A stretch of 64,000 nucleotides of DNA, from positions 25,498,517 through 25,562,516 of the forward strand of contig OX419755.1 in the NCBI GenBank assembly GCA_948567375.1, in the 5' to 3' direction. Origin of the DNA: Lunularia cruciata (taxonomy: Eukaryota > Streptophyta > Marchantiopsida > Lunulariales > Lunulariaceae). Each line of letters starts with the position of its first letter. Position 1 is the first letter of the stretch. The notes under the pieces were generated by a model, which had not been told where the DNA came from, made no database searches, and saw nothing but the letters and a program-made list of their open reading frames with translations. The position numbers were made by a program, and so were the translations under genes. Positions 23,154 to 34,689 of this stretch are shown in pieces.

Positions 23154-24264
23154 GTAGAAGCTCAATGTTGAGTCAATTTGCTTTCCTACAAATACTTGTT
23201 CAAAGAACGTGACTTGGTTAAGTATTAGATAGGTTTTTGTGCTAGGCCTTACTATCTTAAGGATGGCTAGAAAAACTTTGCATCAAGTTGGGTCTTGATA
23301 ACTACTTAAATCCCATGCATTCTTATTGTCCTTTGGTACAATGAACAAAGGGAAAACCAACTTTGCTACATGCTTGGTATTGATGAACATGCAATCCAAT
23401 CTTATTCCACCTTTGAATCTTGCATCCTTTCCATGTACTTGCTTTTAGTAGTCATTTATCTTGAGCTTTGGATTTACTCTTAAACTAGATTGATCTTGAA
23501 AGGTGGTCTACAAAATCTCTTATCCTATCTCAATAAGGTATGGGACAAATCTCACATCAAGAATGTTACATCCTTACCCTCCGAGAAGGTTCTCCTCCTA
23601 TGCATTTCCCAAGGATCAAATTCAAAGTCTTTAGGTTCAATGGTTTCTCCCATCCTCAACCTTTGCCTTTTGGAGGGCGGGAGATGGCCATGTTTAGGTA
23701 CTCATTTTCTTTGGGGTTTACCTTCTACTCTCTTGACCTCCAAAAACCTAGTGTGCTTGCTATCTTCACTAATTTTGGTAGAAAATTGTTTAAGAAAGTG
23801 AGATCATGCTTGAGGTCTGGTGGTCACATATGGATCTTCATATCTTACTTGCATCTATGAGTTTGTGACTTATCCTAATTCATCTTTCACAAGTTGTTCT
23901 TGATTGCAAACAAACCATTCTTTCATTGATAGCTCTTCAAAGAAACGCTGAATTTCTTAAGTCTAGTATTTCTTGTGTGCCTTGTACTTTCTTGGAATCA
24001 TGTTTTTCCAAGGTATACTCACTTCCAAAAGTATATTGTTGAGCACCTACTCAAGCTTACTTGTGTAAACAACTCTTTCCTTTGTAGTTATCTTTTTCTT
24101 TGGCATTTAGAACTTCCTTTGGAGAACCTTATTTTTAAAAAGTTTCATTTGGCAAGTCTCTTTTCTTTATAAAAGCTCCAAAACTCTCATTTCTCCTTCA
24201 ACTTAGGCAAAAAATATTGAAAATAACTAGAAAATTCACACTTCTAAAAATCCATAGCACCACA
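23154..24264 (-). mobile_element. Element J: A-unit relative, 3'-truncated
   Basis: The minus strand starts TGTGGTGCTATGGATTTTT at 24264, like the A-unit 5' end (copy C: TGTGGTGCCCACATTTC), inside the gag zinc-knuckle region of element G. At 23420-23190 it encodes DLSSYQDP...KVFLAILKIVRPSTKTYL then NQVTFFEQVFVGK. These match the A-unit SYxD...FFHxMFAGE block at low identity. It breaks off at ~23153 against gypsy C2, with no 3' end seen. Confidence 0.5.
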
Positions 24265-24301
24265 CTTGGAGCTCCACAATTGTAACAAGCAATAGGGTTA
24301 G
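24265..24301 (-). pseudogene. Element G gag zinc-knuckle fragment
   Basis: The minus strand reads NPIACYNCGAPS, the first half of a CCHC knuckle, between element J on the left and element B on the right. It continues the gag reading found at 35958-37010 once element B is removed. Confidence 0.5.
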
Positions 24302-24673
24302 TGTAAAAGACAAAGGAGAGAAATAGAGAATGGAAGATCAAATTGAAAGTCACATTGGAAACGTCACGTGAGTGAGACTCTAAATACCTAGCCTAAGCTT
24401 GGGCCTTAGTATTTGTGGAAAAATTGGGAAAAGGCTCCCAAGAAGCTCCCAAGGAATGTTCCTTTTAGAACCCACCTTACTTGGAATGCAAGCTAAGTTA
24501 TCCATTTACTTGGCATACAAGTTACTCAATCCTTGGAAGATTCCTCTTACCTTCTCAAGAAGCTTTGTGTATGCTTCTAGAACATCTTATAATTTCCTAG
24601 ATATATGATAAATCTTCCTCATTTCAGCCACATATAGCTCCATATTAGCTTTGGCAAACTCCATATTACTACA
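24302..24673 (-). repeat. 3' LTR of element B (372 bp)
   Basis: The minus strand runs from TGTAGTAATATGG (24673) to CTTTTACA (24302). It is shorter than the 5' LTR (434 bp) through internal deletion. The TATA region around 24405-24415 is weakened (ACAAATACT). Confidence 0.85.
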
Positions 24674-25620
24674 TATTCTTCCACTTATAGTTGGTGATGT
24701 CCTTGTCACCATAGAATCTTTAAATCTCATATAGTTGCTTGTGCATTGTGAAGATGAGAAAGAATTTCCTATGTGGCAGCGTGAGTAGAATACCCTTTAT
24801 ATGTGTGTCATTAGTATCCATGTTGGATGTCATAACATAAAATTATATACTCAAGCATATTTACTTGGTGTACAAGCTAAGCTACTAGTCAACTTGACAT
24901 ACAAGTTACTCATTTCTTGGAAGGTTCCTAGAAGCTTCTCAAGAAGGTTTGTGGATGCTTCTAGCACATTTTTAGAATTTCTATATATATGATAGGTCTA
25001 CCTTATTTCAACTATGTGTAGCTCCATATTAGCTTTGGCTAACTCCATATTACTACATATTCTTCCATTGCTAGTTTGTGATGTCCTTGTCATCATGGAG
25101 TCTTTGAATTCTCATATAGTTGCTTGTGCATTGTGAAGATGAGAAAGAAGTTCCTATGTGGTATCATGAGGAGAATACCCTTTCCAAAGGATCTTATATT
25201 TAGTGTGTCATAAGTGTTTATGTTGGATGTCATAATGTACAAGTATATGCTCAAGCATATTTACTTGGTGTACAAGCTAAGCTAGCAGTCAACTTGGCAT
25301 ACAAGTTACTCAATCCTTGGAAGGTTCCTAGAAGCTTCAAAGGAGTTTTATGGATGCTTCTTGCACATTCTTAGAATTTCTATATATATATGATAGTTCT
25401 ACCTTATTTCAACTATGTGTAGCTCCATATTAGCTTTGGCTAACTCCATATTATTACATATTCTGCCACTACTTGTTAGTGAAGTCCTTGTTGCCTTAGG
25501 ATCTTGGAACTCTTGTATAGCTGCTTGTGCATTATGAAGATGAGAAAGAGGTTCCCATGTGGCATTGTGAAGAGGATACACTTCCCATAAGATCTTATAT
25601 CCAATGTGTCATTGGCAGCC
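24635..25620 (-). repeat. Tandem triplication of chromodomain end plus LTR start
   Basis: A unit of about 385-400 bp occurs three times. The marker TAGCTCCATATTAGCTTTGG begins at 24635, 25019 and 25420. Each unit joins the 3' end of the polyprotein (ATWEPLSHLHNAQAAIQEF in the right-hand copy, 25581-25500) and the polypurine tract to the first ~190 bp of the LTR. Only the leftmost unit is followed by a whole LTR. The units differ from each other by several percent, so the duplication is not recent. Confidence 0.8.
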
Positions 25621-26114
25621 ATGTTAGATGTCATGATGTGCAACTTTGTAGTCTTGGAACTATATGCTCAACTTGGTATTCTTCATAATCATTGACAAGG
25701 ATTGGAAGAGGAGTGGATTTGGACACAAGTATGAAAGGAAGATAGGTAAGAAACAAAGTGTTTCAACTTGGAAGCATGGAAGACAAGATGGATCTTCATA
25801 TGACTAGGAAGGGCAAGTTTGTAGACAATAGGAGAAATGATCTGAATAATATCAAATGGACCTATCCAATTGAAAGCAAGTTAACAAACTTGAGCATCAA
25901 GATGGAGAGGGATGTTATTAGAGGAAAGCATGAACTTATCACCTACTTGAAAGGTAAAATCATAACACTCTTTATCAGCATATTGCTTTTGACAATTTTG
26001 GTCAACAAGAAGATGAAACTTAGGCTTAGTGTAAGGATGCATATATCCTTGACAAGAAGGTGGAAGCATGAGGAGCATGAGACAAGGGTGGAGTAAGAAG
26101 AGAATTTGGAACAA
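25459..26114 (-). pseudogene. Integrase C-terminus and chromodomain tail, element B
   Basis: The piece 26114-25881 contains QNCQKQYADKECYDFTFQVG then DKFMLSSNNIPL, the GPY/F region that follows the integrase core in chromoviruses. After stops, EEYQVEHIV and YPLHNATWEPLSHLHNAQ (to 25500) are chromodomain residues; this module targets integration to particular histone marks in this lineage. The aromatic cage is not intact enough to judge. The tail lies inside the tandem triplication. Confidence 0.75.
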
Positions 26115-26642
26115 GTGGATCTAGTCTATAATTGAGAAAAGAGGAGAGAATCTTGTGCTTGCATGCTTCAAATTATTCTAGGTAAATTTAGTAGCCACAA
26201 GACAAGTATCCCAATAGGTGTGATGAATGTTGATAAAGATACAAGGTATGTCTTCTAAGGTGCAATTGGCTTGTTTGGTCTACCTATTAATTTGAGGATG
26301 ATTGGCCAAAGATAAAGCAAGCTTAGTTCCGAGTAGATCAAAGAGTGCTTGCCAAAATCTTCTAGTAAATTGGAGATTGCAATAAGAGATGAGAACCCTT
26401 AGCATCCCATGGTGCTTGAAGACCATATCAAAGTGAATTTGGGCCAAGGTTAGAGCATCTCTACTGTATCCATGCTAGGTGCCACTTGAATTTGCTTGTT
26501 GAGCTTATCAACAAACACCACAATTGATGTATGGCTTTGGTTGATCTTTAGCAAGGATGTGATGAGGTCTAAATTCACATGCTCCCATAGAGTAGATGGA
26601 ATAGGTAGTGGTTACAATAATCCATCTAGTTTTTGGTTGCCT
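26115..26642 (-). pseudogene. Integrase core of element B (distal part)
   Basis: The minus strand shows VVFVDKLNKQI near 26525-26495, then FKHHGMLRVLIS and LQFTRRFWQALFDLLGTKLA at about 26430-26310, then ANHPQINR. These mark the first Asp region, the D-R-G-x-Q-F block (here degraded) and the H-P-Q-x-x-G-Q block of the DDE core. The reading abuts A-unit C at 26647 and resumes at 30410 in the H2C2 zinc-binding domain. Several stops are present. Confidence 0.7.
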
Positions 26643-26699
26643 ATCTTTGTGGTGCCCACATTTCTTTGTTTTTTTCTGTTTATTAGCATTTAGAGAAGA

Positions 26700-29459
26700 A
26701 GTAACCAAGAAAGCTGAATTTTGAAAGAAGGAATGGATGGGAGTGTCTTTGGAGGAAATCAAAAGAAGTAGACTTTGGATCCAATGATGGAGGTACTCAA
26801 GAGAGGAGTACAAAGAAAGAAGTCCAAAGAGCATCGTCTTTGGATTGGGAAGCAAAGGCCAATACAAAGACCATCTAACAACCTTGGTACGTGGTAAGAA
26901 AGTACACTTCAAGAAACGGTGGAGGTAGAAGAAGCATGTCTTGATAGTGATAGGATAGCAACACGCAGAAGAAGGGGAAGTTGATTTTGAAATCAACTAA
27001 AGAATAACTGCTAGTCGGGGTAATATAAAATTGCAATTGCATAAGGGCAAGTTGAATATGTCAAGTAATTTCCTATCCCTTTGAGTAGTTGTCCTGCAAT
27101 CGTGCGTGTCAAGAAGCCAATTGAGAGTGAAATTTTCCAAAATCCAAAAGGGTGTGAGAGTGTCTTGTCCAAGAGAAGGAATAGTTTTCTAGTGCCGAAG
27201 AACAAGAGAGCAGATCATGGCAAAGAAAGTCACGAATGCTCTGGTAGTGTGAAGTTTTGCAATTTGGAGGTTGGAAGTCATAGCAAGGATCAAAGTCTTG
27301 AATAGAATTCCTATTACTTTCTTAGCATGGAATTGGAATTTCAGTTTCCCAGTAGTCATGGCAGAGATAGCTGCCAGTACTTGCGAGGAAGGCCCCAAAG
27401 TCAAGGGGAAGAGAGGAAATCCGGCTTGATGGACTGAGTTGGATTGGAGGTTAGTGTTGGGGAAGGAAGCAAGAGAACCGACGGGGATCACCTTCTATTG
27501 GAAGTGTGATGCTGCAGAGGAGACGGCGAACATACAAAATTTGTTCTTTGCTCCACCCACAAGGAATGGTTACAAGATGGAGTCCTATTGGGACCTGATT
27601 AAACAAAGTATCATGGGGACAATAATGGCCATGTTCAAACCAGAACAAACAACTTACATGAACATGCAACAGACAGTCTTTTTCCACTAGATGTTTGCAG
27701 GAGTGAAGGTGAACTGGGTGAAGTGTTTTCACCAACAAACGAGGTAGATGGTGGTCAATTGGAGGAAAAGTTCACCTCCACATTATTTTGCACTGTTTGC
27801 AGCACACTTTTACTTTGGGATGAACTTGCTGACAATAGAGGAGAGGCTTTGCATGGTGTCGCATTTCCATCCTGATTTGAGATAGGAAGCGGATGAAGAA
27901 GAGCAACAATACATGGCACACCTGCAAGCCAATGATGATCACTTCTTGAGGACAGGACAATGGAAGAGGGAAGAAGTCACAAGCCCAAAGAAGAAGAAGT
28001 GCAATAAACCCAAAGAAGCAAAGTCACCTCTAGCACAAAGGAAGACCCAAAGACTGGTTTTGCAGAGTAAGAAGATGGTGAAAGAAGCAACATCAAAAAC
28101 TGAGTCTAAAGGGGAGACAAAGTCTCAAGGAGAGGGCTCAAAAGAAGACAAAATCACTTTACAAAGTGAGGAATCCAGAAGTGAGAGTGAGGGTGAACAC
28201 GAGGTTCAACAATCGGTTGGAGTGGATGAAGCTTGTCATGCGATGATTGACAATGTACCAGGAAAGACGAATCATTGCATAACCCTAGTTATGGAAGAGA
28301 AGGGAGCTGAAAGCCAAAAGGAGTACCTTGCGGGGCCAAGTTCTGTAGGTAAGGAAGAAGGAAGGTTGGAAGCAATGTCTCTAAAGATACAAAGACCGTG
28401 ACTTTGGCTGAAGGAGCCTATGGAAGAAGCAAAGTACAAAGATGGGCCAAAGACAAAGAGAACTTTGGCGGAATACAATGTCTATCAAAGGTTGTCACTC
28501 CATTGTTGGAACTGTTGAAGGAGCACCAGAAGGTAATTCCTGAAGATTGTATGAAGGTGACAAATGAGTTACAGGTAGTGAAGTATCTGCTTGTTGAAGT
28601 GAGGGGTTTGTAGGAGCGTGTAACCCGAAGAGACAAGGAAGTTGAAGAACTTTGGGTGGATGCAATCTTGAAGAAGAAGACTTTCGAGAAGTTGCAAGAG
28701 AGTTTTGAATCAAGAGGTAAGGAAATGCAGAAGCAAGCTAAAGAATTGAAGGAGAAGGCAATGTTGCTAACCAAGATGAAAGAGGAGGTCAATGATGTGC
28801 ACATCGAGAGTATTCATGTGAAGGCAATGGCCGTAATAATGGAGTAGGAGTTAGAAAGCTTGTGGAAGAGTGCAGCAGGGAAGGATCAAGCATGGCAAAG
28901 AGAGTTGGCAGTCAAGCATTGAGAGTTGGCAGTCAGGCATTGAGAAGAAGAAAGATTGCATGATTTGGTATGAAGTGCTGAGTTATAGAGTTCTAAATAT
29001 GCAGAGGAGAAGAAGATGCTTGCTGTTGAGTACTAAGATGAGTTGAAGATGTATCGTGAAGAGTTGAAGGCAGAGTGATCTTGAGGTTATGAGTCGGAAT
29101 CAGTAGGAGAAGTTGCAAGAAAGTTGAAAGCATTCTTGAGCACAGAGGCTGAAGGAAGGTCGGAAGAAGCACGTCTATACAAGTTAAAGTTGCTTGTGCA
29201 AGAAACTCGGAAGCGGAAAGCCAAAGATGTAGATATGAACACTTTACTGATCCAATTAAGTGAGCGAGTAGATTGGAAGATGTTAGAAGTAGGAGACAAT
29301 GTCAGTCTAAGATTAGATTTAGTCAAGTCAGAGTTAGAGAGAATTAGGAGTAGTGTGACAAAGGAGAGAAAGTCCGATGTTGAAGAAGTAGGAATTCAAG
29401 TGTCTTTGGACTTGTTATTTGACACATTAGAGAAGAGTGGGTCGGGAGATAAGAACTAG
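26700..29459 (+). pseudogene. A-unit protein, copy C
   Basis: Domain order: ITFLAWNWNFSFPV (27312-27353), WTELDWRLVLGKE (27430-27468), the block YKMESYWDLIKQSIMGTIMA and TYMNMQQTVFFH (27571-27690), SPPHYFALFAAHFYFGMNLL (27773-27832), and MVSHFHPDL (27856-27882). A Lys/Glu/Ser-rich linker (27913-28401) follows, then coiled-coil pieces at 28398-28613, 28656-28847 and 29124-29459 (RLYKLKLLVQETRKRKAKD-type heptads; EKSGSGDK at the end). Stops at 27688 and elsewhere and one frameshift near 28400 break it. The family is unknown to me; there are no RT, protease or integrase motifs. The acidic/basic linker plus coiled coil suggests a structural, gag-like or nucleic-acid-associated role. Confidence 0.65.
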
Positions 29460-29731
29460 ATAGATTAACCAAGAGCTCAATTGTAGTTCCTAGTGTAGAA
29501 GAAGTAGAAATAGTGCAGAATTTGGTAGAATTATATATACTTGAAGAAGGAGAAGTAATAGGAAGATCATTGGGTTTGAAAGCCGATGATGGGGTATACA
29601 TTGGATCGGAGTAGTAATAGTTTTGAGATTCAAAGAGGCATATATGAAGAGGTGCATTGTTAGTTTGGATCTGTAGGTTAGAAGGGTTGTTGTAGAACGG
29701 TATAGTTGTTAGTAATTGTTGTTTGCTTCAC

Positions 29732-29739
29732 TATTTAAG
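29732..29739 (+). promoter_or_regulatory. TATA-like box of A-unit copy C
   Basis: CACTATTTAAGAGTGGCATT, about 275 bp past the coding remnant and 680 bp before the 3' end; nearly identical to copy E at 61193. Confidence 0.55.
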
Positions 29740-30409
29740 AGTGGCATTTGCAGTGAAATGTTGTTCAGTATTCATATTTCTAAAGATAGATAAAGTGAAG
29801 TGCTATTTTTAGTGCTTGTAGCTTGAGCTTGATTCCGAGTGTCAACTTTGTGTGTGTTTGTGAGTGTGAGGAGAATTTTGAAGTGCAAATCAATGTGCTT
29901 GTTGGATATTAGATTCTGCAACCTTATCTTCATTTTGTGTGTTTGATATTGGGTGAAGTGCAATCAGAGCAATGCCTTGATAGATCTGAGAGGAATTGTA
30001 GTGTTGGTAGTATTTTGCATTTGTGAGTGCAGCACAAAGTTGATGTGAAGCAATTTTGATTGAGGAAGTTGTGCTTTCAGTAGAAAGGTGGAACACAATT
30101 TTGAGGCAAATTTTTTTTCATAGTGAAGTGCCGTCTTTGGGAGAATCTGAATCATCACAAAAAAGATTTGTTTGGAAAGAATTTGCTATGTTGTGATTAT
30201 GGGTATATGTATTCATGACAAATTGTCAAGATTATGAGCTTGTTACTCTCTTCTGGGTGTAGTTGCTACCTAAGAGATTAAAGAGGAAATCAAGAAGAAC
30301 TACATGTTACTATTTGACTTTGTATTTGACCAATTTTGACTAGTATCTCTATGAGAACTAACTTTACTTACCCGATTACCGCAAAAGTGATATTTGCAAG
30401 GTTGTCACA

Positions 30410-31332
30410 ATCTTGTTTCATTAGCAACTCTCACAAGATTGGACAAACTCTCAAACCCTTCATGCCATGTTCAACCACCACCATTTCTGTTGTAAGGTAT
30501 GCAAGGTTTTGTCCACACTCATGAGGCTAATGATTGGTGAGTCTTGGGCCTCTTGAAGCTACACAAGTCAAAAATCACCTACAAATGGAACACAAAGTTG
30601 GTTCTTATAAAATAGAAGACTCTCCTTGAAGGAGAAAGAGTTGTATTCCTTGTCATGTGATGCAAGACAATTTCATACTAGTTGAAAGAAGAGGTCTTGT
30701 TGTAAAGCAGTCCTAAAGTTGATGTGGGTCTTTGAGTTGGTCAACATTATGGTAATTGGTATTGTGATGAGAGATTCAAAAAGAGTCTTTAAATCAGGTT
30801 GTTTTGATAAGGCATCAGCAATGACATGGAACTTTCTTGGTTTGTATTCAAGCTTGATGTCAAACAATTGTTATTACTCTTCCCATCAATGACATCTACT
30901 AGTCATGTGTTTTAAATGTATTGTATGCAACAAGAGTTTAAGATTGGTCTACATTACCACCTATTTCCCTAATAGATAATGTTTTCACACTTTTGTTGCA
31001 TACATCATTGATAATTGTTCTTGTTATTTTTTGTAGTAGAGTAATTCTTTTTGGTTGCATTTAACTATTGAGATACAAAGGCTATGGGATGCAATCCATC
31101 TAGGAATGCTTGTTGTAACACAACTACAATTGCAAAGTTAACAACATCAAAATCAACCAGACAAGGTAGTTGAGGATCATATGGTTAGAGGATGGGTCGT
31201 GAAGACCACATATCCTTAAGCTTCTTAAATGCTTCTTCTTGTTTGGTATTCCATCTGAAGCTTGTTATCTTCTCCAAGAGTTCAATAATAGTGCAGGCAT
31301 AGGAGTGAAATAATGGATGAACCATTGCTAAA
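30410..31332 (-). pseudogene. RNase H and integrase zinc-binding region, element B
   Basis: At 30867-30673 the minus strand reads FDIKLEYKPRKFHVIADALS, the conserved end of gypsy RNase H (Y-K-P-G-x-x-N-x-x-A-D-A-L-S). Upstream (31300-30900) are EEAFKKLK, HPIAFVSQ and related RNase H segments with stops. Downstream near 30414 is CESC, the Cys pair of the integrase H2C2 domain. The left side continues beyond A-unit C at 26642. Towards A-unit D the reading starts only at the very end of RT (NFLAMVHPLF), so nearly all of RT is missing. Confidence 0.8.
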
Positions 31333-31880
31333 AAATTTATAACAACCCAACAATTATCACTTTTGTAGTAATTGATATGTAATCATTCATTCCCACCTAG
31401 ATATGAGTCAAGACTGGTCAAATACAAAATAAAGTAAGAAAGATTTCTTCTTGGTTGTATCTTTAGCCTCTTGGGTAGAAACCACATCCATAAGAGAGTA
31501 ACAAGCACTCAATTTGCAGTCTTGTAATAAGTTAACAACACCTATAGTCACAATTCTTCAAGTCCTTTCCAAATTGACATTGATTGTGATGATTCAGTTC
31601 TTTGAAGAAGGCTATTTCACCATGAAGTGACTTCACCTTGGAGTTGTGTTCCACTCCTCCATTGAAGGCACAACTTCCTCAATCAAATTTTCTTTGCATA
31701 AATCCCACATCACAAATGCAAGATACTACCAACACTACAATTCCTCACAAATTTGTCAAGGCATTGTTTTTCTTGCAGTCCACTTAGGATCAAACACGTA
31801 GAATGAAAATCAAAGTGGTAGAATCCAACATCTAACACTCTATAACTTGCAATTTGAATTTCTCCACACACTCACAAACA

Positions 31881-31882
<2 letters not shown>

Positions 31883-31923
<41 letters not shown>
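31883..31923. repeat. (CA)n microsatellite
   Basis: Uninterrupted CA repeat of about 20 units, with imperfect CA-rich flanks on both sides, in the non-coding 3' part of A-unit D. Other copies have only short CA-rich tracts there. Confidence 0.95.
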
Positions 31924-31925
<2 letters not shown>

Positions 31926-32054
31926 CACTCACACACACAAACACATGATTCATATTTGGAATAAAGCTAAAATGATGAGCATTGAGTTAAAACACTTTGC
32001 TTTATTCAACTTCAGAAATATAATACTAAACATAAAATACTAAAAATGCCTTGC

Positions 32055-32062
32055 TTTAAATA
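32055..32062 (-). promoter_or_regulatory. TATA-like box of A-unit copy D
   Basis: The minus strand reads GCCTATTTAAAGC, about 720 bp before the 3' end; the extra distance is explained by the CA microsatellite. Confidence 0.5.
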
Positions 32063-32473
32063 GGCAGAGTACTCAACAATTACAAAACTATCTAAACCAT
32101 TTCAACTGCTACTTACTAATCCATAGATCCAAAGTATCACTTTACTTCTTCATGTTTACCTCTTTAGATCTCAAGCAATTACTCTTAATCTGATCTGACT
32201 TCTATTTCTCCTATGGCTTTTACACCTAAATTAGCTTCAAGTGCCTCCTACACTTCAATTTCCTTCACTACATCTACGTCTTCCTCTAATTCTACCCTAT
32301 CCTCAATCTAAACTGCAATTGAAGTCATAATCTTACTAATTATGTTCTCTTTTTCTATCCTAACTTCTTCAATTGACTCGGGTAATTCACCAAAAGTTGC
32401 TTGCACTCCAATCTCAACTACTTCACATTGGGTTCATGTCTTCATATTGCTACAAAGCTCATCTAATTCCAAT

Positions 32474-33762
32474 CTAACTAAGATAGACATTATCTCCTAC
32501 TTCAATCATCTTCCTATCTATTCTATCCCTAAGACTAATGAGCAAAGTATTCAGAACTACATCATTTGCTTTCTTCTTTTTGGTTTCTTGCACTAATAAC
32601 CTCAGCTCATGTAAATATGTTTCTTGTAACTTGGCTTTGGCTTGAGTGCTAAGGATCACGTTTAAATTAGATGGCCACCTCTTCTACTAAACTTGAATTC
32701 TCCTTCATTGATGATAATTTTCTTGGATTCATTGCTCCTTCAACTGGATACAAAGTACCTTCAACTCCTCAACATACTTCACCTCTAACTTCCTTTTCTC
32801 TACTTCTCCTTAGCCACTTGAGCAACACTTCTCTTCACCAACTCCAACAAACTTTGCTCTTCTCTCTCCCTACTTGCCAATTCTCTTTGCCAAGCCTTAC
32901 CTTTATCCCAACAACTTGTTAAGTTTTTCTAAAGTTGTTCTTGCATTTTGAGTTGATCTTTAAAAAGGTTCAAATCTGCTTTGCCATACTCAATTGCTTC
33001 TTTGATTGTTCAATTTCCTCCTTTTGCTTTTTTAGTTCCTCCTTTTGATGCTTGTAATAACTCCCATGTTGTTCAGAGATTCCCTTTAGATCATGAAGAC
33101 ACTATTGTCAAATAGTTGCATCCACCCAAAGTATCTTGGCATCCTTCTCACTGTGGACCAACTACTCCTTTAGTTGTTGTACTTCACCATTCAATGGCTT
33201 CACCACCTAGAGCTCATTCTTCAACTCAAAATGCATCTCCTTCATCTCTTGCACCTTTTCCTGCAAATACATCAATAGGAGACAAACTATACTCAAAGAA
33301 ATAAGTTACCTCTTTAAAAACATCTTTGTCCACTTCCTCTTCTTTGATAACCTAAGGTTCTACAACCCAAAGTCTTGATCTTCTTATCTGCAATGAGTTA
33401 TCTTCAAAACTATACTCCCTTTCCACTTTGGGTTCACTTTGTCCAGTTTGGACAGCTTTGACTACTCTTTGGGACCTCACTCCCCTGTGAAACACCAATC
33501 TCAACTTATCCTCCTCCAAAATTTCTTCTTTCAGCAATTCCAGACAAGGGTTGTCACCTCCTTCCATGCAATTTATATCTTCATGGAATTCTTGATCTGA
33601 ACCTCCTTCAACTTCTTCTTCTTTTGCTGACTGCTGGATGTCACATTCTTCATCACTACTACTGCTTGACTCCTTACTCTGCAAAGTCATTTTGTCCTTT
33701 GAGTCTTCATTATTGGATTCTATTTCCTTCTCTTCTTCAATGCCTGACGACAGATCCACCAC
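32474..33762 (-). pseudogene. A-unit protein, copy D (linker and coiled coil)
   Basis: The piece 33762-33352 is strongly acidic (EEEKEIESNNEDSKDKMTLQ), matching the charged linker of copy C (KEDKITLQSEESRSESEGEH). The piece 32659-32474 (LQETYLHELRLLVQETKKKK) is the coiled-coil segment just before the C-terminus. The intervening 33300-32680 has heptad-like text with many stops. The N-terminal domain is absent. Confidence 0.6.
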
Positions 33763-33975
33763 TATTGTATCTCAACTCAAGTTTAGTCTTCAAGTAGTTC
33801 TTCTCTTTGATGGTAACACAATATCCTTAGGTCAATCTTGCTTCTTCAACTTAGGTCTCTACATTGTCACTATATTCTCATGTCCAGTTCTAGTGTATTA
33901 CAAAGCTCCTTCTTTAATTTATGCCAGGTAGCATTGTTCTTCTTTGTTTGCATCTCAATAAAGATCTGGATGTCA

Positions 33976-34311
33976 TCAAGTCCAATCAAATTGAATCTTA
34001 TGGTGTTCAACCAAAGGAAGACCTAAAATGATATTGTAGTGTAGATGAGCTACAACAAATGTCATATACTTTGAATATTGACTCCCAATCTTGAATACAA
34101 TAGGATGTGAAGTACAAAATATGGAACTCATTCTACTATTTTCTATCATCCATGTGCTACCTAATGTTAGCTTGCTAGGGATGCATAATTTCTTTGCTAA
34201 TTGTATGGACATGCAATTTTCCAAACTCCCAAAACCAACAAAACTCCTACAACCACAATCAAATATCATACCTTGTAAGTGAACTTGCACGATTTGAGCC
34301 TTCAATCCCAT
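33976..34311 (-). pseudogene. Aspartic protease of element B
   Basis: The 111-codon stretch contains LQGMIFDCGCRSFVGFGSL, where the active-site D-S-G-A-x-x-x-F has become D-C-G-C. It goes on to FVVAHLHYNIILGLPLVEHH, the V-x-x-x-x-Y-D-x-I-L-G-x-x-x-L segment at the protease end of chromoviruses. It is open across its length but starts without gag in frame. It ends at the A-unit D junction. Confidence 0.75.
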
Positions 34312-34689
34312 TAGGCTTAATAAGGTTATGGCTCAATAATTCATATTGGGACATTTTGTTTCCTTGATCATCACTCTCCCTACGTTCTGCTTGGGCAAAT
34401 GGTTAAGGTTGTCCATTCTAAGTTGGAAATTTGGCAATGTAATATCCAATTTGGTGATAATAGAATAAATCATCCTCTTGTCATAATTGTCCTTCTTTTA
34501 GTACAAAATAGTCTCAATTGGATGGCATCAATCTCCATTGGTGCTTTTTTTGCCACCTATTTTTAATGTGTTGGTATGTTTGTGAAGATCTAAGTCAAGA
34601 CCAAATTGCAAAATCAAAGAACCAGCCAAAGAATCAAAATGCTCACCTGATTGCATAATTGCATAGCTTCTTCCAAGTGTTTTGACAAG

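Larger units (their letters stand above)
26648..30409 (+). mobile_element. A-unit copy C, full length (3762 bp)
   Basis: It starts TGTGGTGCCCACATTTC at 26648 and ends GGTTGTCACA at 30409, with ATCTT on both sides (26643-26647 and 30410-30414). It sits in the integrase of element B between the zinc-binding domain and the catalytic core. The coding region spans roughly 26700-29459, the TATA box is at 29732 and the non-coding 3' end fills the last 680 bp. With copies A and E it defines the family's full length. Confidence 0.9.
31338..33975 (-). mobile_element. A-unit copy D, 5' third lost
   Basis: The 3' end TATAACAACCC (plus-strand view at 31338) is intact and AAATT lies beside it, but the right side ends at ~33975 in the middle of the family's linker region. 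There is no TGTGGTACC end there. The host element B has lost most of RT at the same junction, so one deletion removed both. A CA microsatellite (31883-31923) has expanded in the 3' non-coding part. Confidence 0.8.

Noticed and set aside
24635..25620. CRISPR-like or satellite array
   Set aside because: Only three long, diverged units that are pieces of a gypsy element; no short repeat-spacer pattern.
26508..26996. 162-codon minus-strand ORF as a single gene
   Set aside because: It fuses antisense text of A-unit C (above 26648) with a short frame of element B integrase; the 26643-26647 duplication falls inside it.
27189..27491. 100-codon minus-strand ORF with similar ORFs at 15307-15609 (+) and 58708-59004 (-)
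   Set aside because: The similarity between the three is the reverse reading of the same conserved A-unit block, whose sense frame carries FLAWNWNFSFP.
26648..33975. LINE-like 5' truncation of A-units (target-primed reverse transcription)
   Set aside because: Copy C at first looked truncated, but its true 5' end is at 26648 with a perfect duplication. Copy D's missing end is shared with a deletion of host sequence. No poly-A tail is present.
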